Source: Planctomycetaceae bacterium (GTDB taxonomy: Bacteria; Planctomycetota; Planctomycetia; Pirellulales; Pirellulaceae). Taken from it: a stretch of DNA of 63,241 nt. This document shows, piece after piece, positions 56,815-63,241 of this stretch. The translations under genes and the position numbers were made by a program. The DNA lies in assembly GCA_002862205.1 (NCBI GenBank), contig PKCN01000406.1:1-63241 (forward strand). The letters are read 5' to 3'. The notes below the pieces were generated by a model. It saw only the letters and a program-made list of their open reading frames with translations. It was not told the origin of the DNA and ran no database searches. Within the stretch, counting starts at the first letter, position 1; the number at the start of each line of letters is the position of its first letter.

Positions 56815-58008
56815 ATGACAAATAACGAAGTCAACGTTGACAATGCCCTTGACCGGTATCTGACCATTACCGCCATTCCGGGCCGAAGTGGCGACGAAGC
56901 TGCGGTTGCAGCCAAGATCGTCGAGTTTCTCCGCGAAGCCGGTGTCACGGATTCACAAATCGAATTTGATGGCGCTGAAACACGCACAAGACTTGACGGA
57001 AATTGTGGCAATTTGATCGTTTCGCTGCCTGGCAACGGAAATGGCGCCAGAACACTGCTGTCGGCACATATGGATACCGTCCCGATCTGTATTGGCAGCC
57101 AGCCCGTGGTGGAAGGCGATGAAGTCCACAGTAGCGCCCCCACCGGACTGGGAGCGGATGACAGGGCGGGCTGCGGCGCCATCCTGACAGCAATTGTTGA
57201 ACGCTTGAAACAAGGTGATGAAAATTTTCCACCCGCCGTTGTCAGTTTTCTGGTTCAGGAAGAGATCGGACTTGAGGGTGCCCGAAACCTCGATATCGCA
57301 AAAGTGGGACAGGTCGATCGTGCCTTCAATTTTGACGGTGGAACGGTCGAAAAGCTGACCATTGGTGCCATCGGTGGCGAACGGATGACCATCAAAGTCA
57401 CTGGCATTCCTGCCCATGCCGGTGTTGCACCTCAAGAGGGTGCCAGCGCGATTGTGATGGCGTCACGAGCCATCGCCGATCTGCACGCCCGCGGGTGGCT
57501 CGGAAAAGTTCAGCAAGGAGATCAAGCAGGAACTTCCAACGTGGGGGTCTTCCAAGGTGGCGAAGCAACCAATGTTATCACTCCCGAAGTCAATCTGCGT
57601 GCCGAAGCTCGAAGCCATAGTGCAGAAATGAGAACTCGCATTGTCAGCGAAATCAGGCAGGCGTTTGAACGTGCCGCTGCCGAAGTCACCAACCACGAGG
57701 GCGCTGCTGGATCAGTCGAGTTCTCCTCAAACGTAGATTACGAGTCCTTCGCTCTCGCACAAGATCACCCCTCAATCGCGGCAGCAAGTGATGCCGTTCG
57801 CGTTGTGGGCCGGGAACCCTTTCCAGAAATTTCCGATGGCGGGCTGGACGCCAACTGGCTGTTCCGGCTCGGAATCGAAGCTGTCACGCTGGGCTGTGGG
57901 CAACGTAATATCCACACTGCTGATGAACGACTGGTCATCGCTGATTATCTGGATGCCTGCAAAATTGCGACATGGCTGATCACCGAAGGTGCAGGCAATG
58001 AAGGATGA
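56815..58008 (+). CDS. M20-family metallopeptidase, PepT-like
   Basis: A 397-residue zinc peptidase. Metal ligands can be placed: His and Asp in LLSAHMDTVPI, Asp in PTGLGADDRAGCGAI, Glu-Glu in LVQEEIGLEGA, Asp in FNFDGGTVEK and His in GCGQRNIHTADER. The dimerisation domain lies between about 185 and 300 (TIKVTGIPAHAGVAPQEGAS). It resembles tripeptide aminopeptidase and PepT-like proteins without a signal peptide. ATG 56815 is taken; a GTG at 56779 adds 12 residues. Its last 11 bp overlap the start of a BFD-type ferredoxin gene, pointing to coupled translation. Confidence 0.92.
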   Translation: MTNNEVNVDNALDRYLTITAIPGRSGDEAAVAAKIVEFLREAGVTDSQIEFDGAETRTRLDGNCGNLIVSLPGNGNGARTLLSAHMDTVPICIGSQPVVEGDEVHSSAPTGLGADDRAGCGAILTAIVERLKQGDENFPPAVVSFLVQEEIGLEGARNLDIAKVGQVDRAFNFDGGTVEKLTIGAIGGERMTIKVTGIPAHAGVAPQEGASAIVMASRAIADLHARGWLGKVQQGDQAGTSNVGVFQGGEATNVITPEVNLRAEARSHSAEMRTRIVSEIRQAFERAAAEVTNHEGAAGSVEFSSNVDYESFALAQDHPSIAAASDAVRVVGREPFPEISDGGLDANWLFRLGIEAVTLGCGQRNIHTADERLVIADYLDACKIATWLITEGAGNEG

Positions 58009-58246
58009 TGATGAACTTTGTCTCTGCTTTCACGTCACCAAACGCAAGGTGATGCAATTCATCCGTGTCAATCAACCTCGGGTGCCCAGCCAACTGTCGG
58101 AGTGCTTTGGTGCCGGGACCGGTTGTGGATGGTGCAGACCGTTCTTGAAACGCCTGATGGAGCAACCGGACACAGATCCCGATTTGCTTCCTGACCCAGA
58201 TACCTACGCGACCAACCGACGGGAATATCGCAATAAGAAAACGTAG
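57998..58246 (+). CDS. BFD-type [2Fe-2S] ferredoxin-like small protein
   Basis: An 82-residue protein of the bacterioferritin-associated ferredoxin type (PF04324). The cluster cysteines are a CxC pair in ELCLCFHVTKRKVM and a CxxC pair in GAGTGCGWCRPFL, the standard BFD pattern. In other bacteria such proteins release iron from bacterioferritin or serve as domains of larger enzymes. The start at 57998 overlaps the M20 gene by 11 bp and has AAGG upstream. No bacterioferritin gene lies in the window. Confidence 0.85.
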   Translation: MKDDDELCLCFHVTKRKVMQFIRVNQPRVPSQLSECFGAGTGCGWCRPFLKRLMEQPDTDPDLLPDPDTYATNRREYRNKKT

Positions 58247-58320
58247 ACCATCAGAACGGATCCGTGCATGTACCGGCAAGCAAGCTTCGCAGGCCAGGCT
58301 GACACTTACCCTGTTGCCTG

Positions 58321-59187
58321 CTACCAAGCCAATTCCGGAGGGAAGAACTCAGCAATCAGGTCCTGATAAAACGGCTTCAAACTCTCTACATCCGGTCGCT
58401 CATCACTTTTGGAATACAGATCGTAAGGATTGAACTTGCGGACCCATTCAAAGAGTTGCTGATCCCGCTCGCTGAATAGATGCTGATAAGCGTTTTCACG
58501 ATGCCCCGGGTAAAACGAATGGTAACGGATCATGTACTGGGCTTCGATTGGCAAATGGGCTTTTGTCACGTGATACAGGTATTCATCGTGACCCCACGAC
58601 ATCATGACATTGTCCAATCCGGTTTGAGACGCATAAATCCCACACTTCGTTGAATAAACCGGATGACCCCAATCGGAATTCATGCGAAAGAATTCGTGAT
58701 AGACAATGCTTGATGAATAGGCACAACCCACCGGAAAGGTGTCGCCGACCACTGCCCATTGGGGCTCGCCAAACAAACATAAAATCTTGCCCAGATCGTG
58801 AATCAAACCGACAAGGATGAACCAGCGAGGATGCCGATCGGCACGAATCGCTTCTGCGGCCTGCAAGAGGTGCTCGATCTGCGACAATTCAGTATCTGGA
58901 TCACTTTCATCAACCAGAGTATTGAGAAACTCCATCGCTTCCCAAACACCCATCCGTCGGCGTTCCAGAGAAAGAAACTGCTTTCGCTTTTGCTTCACAA
59001 AATCGAACGTCTGGTGCTGATGGTTCAGACGATAAAACGCTTTGACCGTCGGCCGAACTTCTGCTTGATAGTTCCTGAACTCCGAAGCTGACGGCTCATC
59101 CTGTTGGGACAACGGATATCGCCGCTCAAGATCCGTTTCCCATTGATCGGGACCAGTCAGGGGATTGTTTTCATCCACGAAGAACAA
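58321..59187 (-). CDS. Inositol oxygenase (MIOX)
   Basis: A 288-residue diiron enzyme that converts myo-inositol to glucuronate. The HD-fold metal ligands correspond to those of the mammalian enzyme: His-Asp in [15 protein letters not shown], His in [12 protein letters not shown], His in [10 protein letters not shown] and Asp in [29 protein letters not shown] is also typical. Length is as in eukaryotes. The frame begins with TTG 59187; GTG 59178 is an alternative, and neither has ideal spacing from AGGAA. Bacterial members are uncommon but known. No other inositol gene is nearby. Confidence 0.92.
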   Translation of the reverse strand: MFFVDENNPLTGPDQWETDLERRYPLSQQDEPSASEFRNYQAEVRPTVKAFYRLNHQHQTFDFVKQKRKQFLSLERRRMGVWEAMEFLNTLVDESDPDTELSQIEHLLQAAEAIRADRHPRWFILVGLIHDLGKILCLFGEPQWAVVGDTFPVGCAYSSSIVYHEFFRMNSDWGHPVYSTKCGIYASQTGLDNVMMSWGHDEYLYHVTKAHLPIEAQYMIRYHSFYPGHRENAYQHLFSERDQQLFEWVRKFNPYDLYSKSDERPDVESLKPFYQDLIAEFFPPELAW

Positions 59188-59225
59188 CTTTCCTACAGCA
59201 AACGGATACTCTGAGTTACCTCACC

Positions 59226-59255
59226 TGCCAACCAAGCGACTGCCAACCAAGCGAC
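59226..59255. repeat. Tandem repeat, 15 bp x 2
   Basis: Two identical copies of tgccaaccaagcgac (59226-59240, 59241-59255) and a partial third. They lie 10 bp beyond the stop codon of the GNAT gene (59266-59268, minus strand), in line with other arrays of this window. Confidence 0.85.
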
Positions 59256-59265
59256 TGCGACTCAA

Positions 59266-59823
59266 TCAAACGCCTGCTACCTCAGCCGCCTTGAAGACCA
59301 CTTTGGCCCGCTTGAAACCGAGTCTCTCGTAAAGGCGGATAGCAGCCGTGTTATCGGTCGTCACTTCCAAGTGCATACGTTGCAGCCCAGCCTCACGAAA
59401 CCCATTCGCCGCACGTCGTAGTAAAACGGATCCCAAGCCGAGACTGCGGTGACCAGGATCAATCCCCAAGTTCTGTACCGCGCCCCACCCCTCGAATTGC
59501 AAACCCTGAATCGTTCCGATCGGCTGCATCGTACCCGAATCAGAATCGCGATACCGACATAACCAAGTCGCTTCCGGGACGAAGCCAGCTCGTGATGTGA
59601 TCTCCCGCATCAACCTCAGACAACCATCGCGTCGACCCAAACAGGGGAACACATTGGCGTCCAGTTCGCAGCGAAAACTATGAAACTTGGCAGTTGCGTG
59701 ATCACGAATCAGATCAGCAGAATAGGGTACCAGATCATACCCCAATGGCAGCGGAATGGACTGGGGTACGCCATGAGTCAGGTCGTACTCCATTCGGAAG
59801 CGTTTGAAATAAGTCAGTCCCAT
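59266..59823 (-). CDS. GNAT-family N-acetyltransferase
   Basis: A 185-residue acetyltransferase (PF00583). The acetyl-CoA binding site is in LGIDPGHRSLGLGSVLLRRA (an R/Q-x-x-G-x-G/A variant), followed by RMHLEVTTDNTAAIRLYERL and GFKRAKVVFKA. Substrate unknown. ATG 59823 is preferred; a GTG three codons earlier is also possible. It points toward the inositol oxygenase gene and away from the metal importer. Confidence 0.88.
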   Translation of the reverse strand: MGLTYFKRFRMEYDLTHGVPQSIPLPLGYDLVPYSADLIRDHATAKFHSFRCELDANVFPCLGRRDGCLRLMREITSRAGFVPEATWLCRYRDSDSGTMQPIGTIQGLQFEGWGAVQNLGIDPGHRSLGLGSVLLRRAANGFREAGLQRMHLEVTTDNTAAIRLYERLGFKRAKVVFKAAEVAGV

Positions 59824-60174
59824 GCCGGCCACCAGCGAGTAATTGTCTTTCTATAGTTTAGCACACGGCTGGAATTGCCCACGATTTCGATACATTTAGT
59901 TTTGTTCCTCGCCTTCGCTCGAACCAGCCTGATGTCGTGCAAATGACTGCCTCCACGCCTCAAACAGAGGTGAAAAACCTGTCGCAACTTGCCTAAACCC
60001 AGGCAACGCCCTCATGATCTGAATAACAAGCAGGATCAGGGGTCCAAAGCCGATTCAATTGCCAAAACTCATGGGCTAACGGCTTTTTTTTGGGCAGCCA
60101 AAGAATTATATTTGATTTGCCTCAATTCGTTCCTGTTTTTTACGTCCACATCCTCCACTGATGGGTTTCCTGCG
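59824..60174. promoter_or_regulatory. Divergent region before the metal importer
   Basis: The gap between the GNAT gene and the metal-binding lipoprotein. It holds the dyad TTGCCT-aaaccc-AGGCAA (59989-60006) and an AT-rich patch with TATATT (60107-60112), a possible -10 element. The long leader of the lipoprotein gene could carry a metal-responsive operator, but no known box matches clearly. Confidence 0.3.
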
Positions 60175-61347
60175 TTGAAAATCGCCCTGAAACAAGCCAA
60201 CCCTGCCTTCCGTCTGATCTCAGTCTTGATTCCCACCGTCGTTCTGCTTTGGTTGGCGGTCACCACTGGATGCAATCGTTCATCCGGACCACAAGCACAG
60301 GCGGGCAGTTCGAAGCCAAAAATCGTCACCACGACGGGAATGATACGGGACATGGTGCAAACGCTGGTGGGTCCCGATGCCGAGGTGACGGCGATCATGG
60401 GCCCGGGTGTGGACCCGCATCTTTATCAACCATCACGGGGTGACTCGGTTAAGTTGTTGGAAGCTGACATCGTTGTCTACAACGGCCTTCATCTGGAGGG
60501 TCGATTGGGCGAGGTTTTGGAGACACGTTCTGACTCCGATGCCGCGTCCATAGCAGTGGGCGAAATGCTGGACGAAGAGGAACTTCTTGATGCCGATGCT
60601 GGTCTCTACGATCCGCACATCTGGATGAATGTTTCGTTGTGGCGAGATGCGGCAATCAACGTCGCCAGTGCCTTGGCAGACCTCATGCCCGACCATGCCG
60701 ACTCAATTCTTGAAAGGGCGGACGAGTTGGATATTGAATTGGATGAACTTGACCAGTGGGGAGAAGCAACGATTGAATCGATCCCTGAGTCGCAGCGGGT
60801 GCTTGTCACCGCGCACGATGCCTTTCAATATTTTGGCAAGCGTTATGGTGTGGAAGTGTATGGCGTACAGGGTGTATCAACCATCAGCGATGCTGCGATC
60901 AGTGATGTGAATCGACTGGTTGACCTGATTGTCGACCGCAAGGTGCCTGCAGTCTTTTTTGAATCAAGTGTTTCACCACGGCAAGTCAAAGCGATTGTCG
61001 AAGGCGCGCAACAACGTGGCTTGGATGTCTCCAGTGACTCAACCCTGCTCAGTGACAGCATGGGTGCAGATGGAACACCTGAGGGTACCTATGTCGGCAT
61101 GATGCGCCACAATTTCGAAACGATCGCCGTAGCTTTGGGTGGCCAAGTCACCGAGCCAGATGCGGCCGCAGAAAATGATGACGACGCAGATCAGGATGAT
61201 GACGATGCAGATCAGGATGATGACGATGCAGATCAGGATGATGACGACGCAGATCAGGATGATGAATCAGCGACCACCATCAACGAAGGAACCGATACGG
61301 TTGACACCGATGCCGTGGGCCAGGCCGTCGATGGAGGCGTCAATTGA
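60175..61347 (+). CDS. Zn/Mn-type ABC importer substrate-binding lipoprotein
   Basis: A 390-residue cluster A-I binding protein (ZnuA/TroA/PsaA family). The signal peptide ends in the lipobox TTGC. Likely metal ligands are His in GPGVDPHLYQPS, His in YDPHIWMN, Glu in AVFFESSVSPRQ and Asp in STLLSDSMG. A His-His-Glu-Asp set is the manganese/zinc type rather than the three-His ZnuA type. The usual His-rich loop is missing; instead residues 334-361 form a (DDDADQD)-like repeat in the C-terminal tail, coded by a 21-bp tandem repeat. No in-frame ATG precedes the signal peptide, so TTG 60175 is taken. The stop overlaps the next gene. Confidence 0.9.
   Translation: MKIALKQANPAFRLISVLIPTVVLLWLAVTTGCNRSSGPQAQAGSSKPKIVTTTGMIRDMVQTLVGPDAEVTAIMGPGVDPHLYQPSRGDSVKLLEADIVVYNGLHLEGRLGEVLETRSDSDAASIAVGEMLDEEELLDADAGLYDPHIWMNVSLWRDAAINVASALADLMPDHADSILERADELDIELDELDQWGEATIESIPESQRVLVTAHDAFQYFGKRYGVEVYGVQGVSTISDAAISDVNRLVDLIVDRKVPAVFFESSVSPRQVKAIVEGAQQRGLDVSSDSTLLSDSMGADGTPEGTYVGMMRHNFETIAVALGGQVTEPDAAAENDDDADQDDDDADQDDDDADQDDDDADQDDESATTINEGTDTVDTDAVGQAVDGGVN
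61174..61257. repeat. In-frame tandem repeat, 21 bp x 4, in the binding-protein gene
   Basis: Four 21-bp units (61174-61194, 61195-61215, 61216-61236, 61237-61257) built on gatgacgatgcagatcag. Each codes for DDDDADQ (the first for NDDDADQ). They extend the acidic tail of the metal-binding lipoprotein without changing the frame. Confidence 0.94.
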
Positions 61348-62090
61348 ACTCGAAAGGATCCATCGGGGTTCCTCCTCTTGCAGCCTTTCAGGTGACGGTT
61401 GCTTACCGCAACACACCCGTTCTTACCGACTTGAATTTTGAAGTCCCTGCAGGCACATTGACTGCCATTGTCGGACCCAACGGAGCGGGCAAGAGCACGC
61501 TCATCAAAACCGCCCTTGGGCTCGTCCAACCCCTGACAGGGCATTTTGAATTTTTCGGTCAATCGTTCCGTGAAGTCGACGGACGAGTCAGCTATGTCCC
61601 ACAGCGAACCAGCGTGGACTGGGATTTCCCGGTCACGGCGTTGGATGTGGTTTGCATGGGCCTTTACCGGAAAATCGGGTGGTTCCGCCCAGTTCGCGCG
61701 CGTCACCGCAAGCGGGCGATGGAAGCTTTGGCCGAGGTTGGAATGCAAGACTACGCCAAGCGTCAGATCAGCCAGCTTTCAGGAGGCCAGCAACAGCGTG
61801 TATTTCTAGCCAGAGCATTAGTTCAGGATGCCGAGCTATTTCTCATGGACGAACCACTTGCTGGTGTCGATGTTGCAACAGAAAAAACGATTATCAATAC
61901 ACTGCATCGCTTACGCGATCAGGGACGCACAGCGATGGTGGTCCATCATGATCTGGACACGGTCAGTGAGTACTTTGACCGGGTACTGTTACTCAATCAG
62001 CACATCATTGCAGAGGGTTCATCCGAAGAGGTGATGACCCCGGAACATCTGAAACAGGCCTACGGTGGCAAACTGCTTATTCTGACCTAG
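61344..62090 (+). CDS. Metal ABC importer ATP-binding protein
   Basis: A 248-residue ATPase of the ZnuC/MntB type: Walker A TAIVGPNGAGKSTLIK, Q-loop VSYVPQRTSVDWDFPVTALD, signature QISQLSGGQQQRVFLARALV, Walker B ELFLMDEPLAGVD, H-loop VVHHD. The sequence after the Q-loop (SVDWDFPV) is characteristic of the Zn/Mn importers. Start TTG 61344 overlaps the upstream TGA (61345-61347) and has GGAGG just before it. Co-transcribed with the binding protein and permease. Confidence 0.94.
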   Translation: MNSKGSIGVPPLAAFQVTVAYRNTPVLTDLNFEVPAGTLTAIVGPNGAGKSTLIKTALGLVQPLTGHFEFFGQSFREVDGRVSYVPQRTSVDWDFPVTALDVVCMGLYRKIGWFRPVRARHRKRAMEALAEVGMQDYAKRQISQLSGGQQQRVFLARALVQDAELFLMDEPLAGVDVATEKTIINTLHRLRDQGRTAMVVHHDLDTVSEYFDRVLLLNQHIIAEGSSEEVMTPEHLKQAYGGKLLILT

Positions 62091-62112
62091 TTTTTTTCCA
62101 GTCCACAGCGCC

Positions 62113-63033
62113 TTGAATCATTTTGAAGTCATCTTTGCGTACAACACACTCGTCGTTCTGGCTGGAACGATGCTGTTGGGGATTGCTGCTGGAATCACCG
62201 GCACCTTTCTGATGCTGCGGCGGCGTTCGCTGGCAGGAGATGTGATTGGGCATGCTGCATTACCGGGCGTTGCGATTTCGTTCCTGATTTACGCTGCAAT
62301 CGCACCTGACGCGGGGAAGAGCCTGCCTGTGATGCTGCTGGGTGGTGGCATTGCCAGTGCGTTGGGGATGCTTGCGGCACTTTGGCTGCGCAACGTAGGC
62401 CGGCTCCCGGAAGATGCTGTCATGGCGATCGTACTGAGCACATTTTTTGGTATGGGCGTCGTCCTGCTCTCAGTCGTGCAAGCCTCGCCCACCGGAGCGC
62501 AAGCGGGATTGAGAGACTTCATATTCGGGCAAGCTGCGGCCATACGCATCAGCGACGTGACCCTGCTGGCGACCATCACGATCGGGACCATTGTGATCAG
62601 TAATTTATTGATGAAGGAATGGGCTTTGATGTGTTTTGATGAGGGCCTGGCTGGCGTTCTGGGATATCCCGTACGCACCTTGGACTTTCTCTTGATGGCC
62701 CTGGTGGTCGCCGTGTGCGTTGCGGGAATGCAGGCGGTCGGGCTGTTGTTGATTGTCGCTTTATTGATCATCCCGCCGACATCAGCGCGATTCTGGAGTG
62801 ACTCCATCGGTCCCAATATATTTCTTTCCGCCATCTTTGGCGCAGTTTCAGCAACCACCGGTGGCATTGCAAGTGCGTTGGTACCAAAGCTGAGTACCGG
62901 GGCGATCATCGTGGTGGCAGCGGCATTTTTCCTTGTGTTCAGTATGTTCCTGGGTTCAAAACATGGTTTGTTGTTACGCTGGCGTGCTCGCCGCGTCATG
63001 CGACACGACGCACAAAATACACCGGCTGCGTGA
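62113..63033 (+). CDS. Metal ABC importer permease
   Basis: A 306-residue membrane protein of the ABC-3 family (PF00950), about eight to nine helices. Family segments are SLAGDVIGHAALPGVAISFL, IVLSTFFGMGVVLLSVVQ, MCFDEGLAGVLGYPVRTLDF and GLLLIVALLIIPPTSARFWS. The start is TTG 62113, 22 bp after the ATPase gene; no ATG fits before the first helix. A basic tail of about 25 residues follows the last helix. It completes a three-gene importer. Confidence 0.93.
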   Translation: MNHFEVIFAYNTLVVLAGTMLLGIAAGITGTFLMLRRRSLAGDVIGHAALPGVAISFLIYAAIAPDAGKSLPVMLLGGGIASALGMLAALWLRNVGRLPEDAVMAIVLSTFFGMGVVLLSVVQASPTGAQAGLRDFIFGQAAAIRISDVTLLATITIGTIVISNLLMKEWALMCFDEGLAGVLGYPVRTLDFLLMALVVAVCVAGMQAVGLLLIVALLIIPPTSARFWSDSIGPNIFLSAIFGAVSATTGGIASALVPKLSTGAIIVVAAAFFLVFSMFLGSKHGLLLRWRARRVMRHDAQNTPAA

Positions 63034-63161
63034 CCTCTTCTGCGATCTTGACGACCTGTTTCTGGTCAGAATTCCCCATCGTTTGGCTATCACCCCAGAT
63101 GATCAGCTTTGGCGGTCTAGTGCTTCAGGCGAAACTAAGTAGAATCTTAAGCATCCAACAC

Positions 63162-63235
63162 GCATCCGTAGCTCAACTGGATAGAGCATCGGTCTTCGGA
63201 ACCGAGGGTTGGGGGTTCGAATCCCTCCGGGTGTA
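63162..63235 (+). tRNA. tRNA-Arg, anticodon UCG
   Basis: A 74-nt cloverleaf: acceptor GCATCCG/CGGGTGT (63162-63168, 63228-63234), D arm with GCTC/GAGC (63171-63187), anticodon arm TCGGT-CTTCGGA-ACCGA (63189-63205) with anticodon TCG at 63196-63198, T arm GGGGG-TTCGAAT-CCCTC (63211-63227) and discriminator A63235. It reads CGA codons. CCA is not encoded. TAGAAT at 63140-63145 may be its -10 element. Confidence 0.93.
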
Positions 63236-63241
63236 CTCTTT

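Noticed and set aside
63034-63161. TTGACG at about 63047 as promoter of the tRNA gene
   Set aside because: It lies over 110 bp from the tRNA with no good -10 at proper spacing; only the TAGAAT at 63140-63145 is at a plausible distance.

Overview
The window looks like a chromosomal segment of a marine-type planctomycete (Pirellulales / Rhodopirellula-like). The evidence is family content that is almost diagnostic for that phylum: a DUF1549/DUF1553 cytochrome-type protein paired with a Tat-exported DUF1501 protein, two Cys-type sulfatases, several secreted PQQ-like beta-propellers, ThuA-like and hydroxypyruvate-isomerase-like secreted proteins, and a XylR/AraC regulator. No phage, plasmid, IS element or CRISPR array was seen.

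Layout. 0.7-4.7 kb (+): secreted ThuA-like protein, S9 peptidase, Tat-exported TIM-barrel protein. 5.0-11.8 kb (-): three consecutive secreted PQQ-like propellers, then a five-bladed glycosidase-like protein. 11.8-13.4 kb: 1.5 kb without a convincing gene. 13.4-16.0 kb (+): a decaying metal-limitation module made of a COG0523 (CobW-type) GTPase cut by an in-frame TAG, an intact HisI lacking one canonical zinc cysteine, and a deletion scar joining the start of a PF03773-type permease to the end of a DUF1826 gene. 16.0-17.5 kb (+): SelO. 17.6-27.6 kb (-): a polysaccharide-degradation operon (DUF1549/1553, DUF1501, unassigned six-hairpin glycosidase, two sulfatases) with a divergent XylR-type regulator at 28 kb. 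29.5-32.6 kb: acyltransferase, DinB-like protein, methyltransferase, zinc-ribbon membrane protein. 33.6-46.1 kb: mostly housekeeping genes, namely a sigma-70 factor with a clear terminator, a TPR glycosyltransferase-like protein, lipA, smpB with an ABC/FtsX exporter, a DUF255 thioredoxin-fold protein, gyrB and rnhA. 46.4-59.8 kb: glycine-rich secreted protein, Fpg/Nei glycosylase, ion transporter plus universal-stress protein, von Willebrand-type membrane protein, GH2 enzyme, rlmN, M20 peptidase with a BFD-type ferredoxin, inositol oxygenase, GNAT acetyltransferase. 60.2-63.0 kb (+): a Zn/Mn-type ABC importer. 63.16 kb: tRNA-Arg(UCG).

Two themes stand out. First, metal homeostasis appears twice: the broken COG0523/HisI/permease/DUF1826 module and the intact importer, whose binding protein carries an Asp-rich tail built from a 21-bp repeat. 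Second, the window is peppered with short tandem repeat arrays (13-25 bp units, 2-6 copies, each array with its own sequence). Several sit on or within about 10 bp of stop codons, and two expand in frame inside GyrB and the metal-binding lipoprotein. This looks like a genome-wide habit rather than one element. No single new defence-type or mobile system was found. The best candidates for new biology are the repeat arrays, the degrading zinc module, the sulfated-glycan operon with its unassigned glycosidase, and the triple PQQ-propeller cluster.
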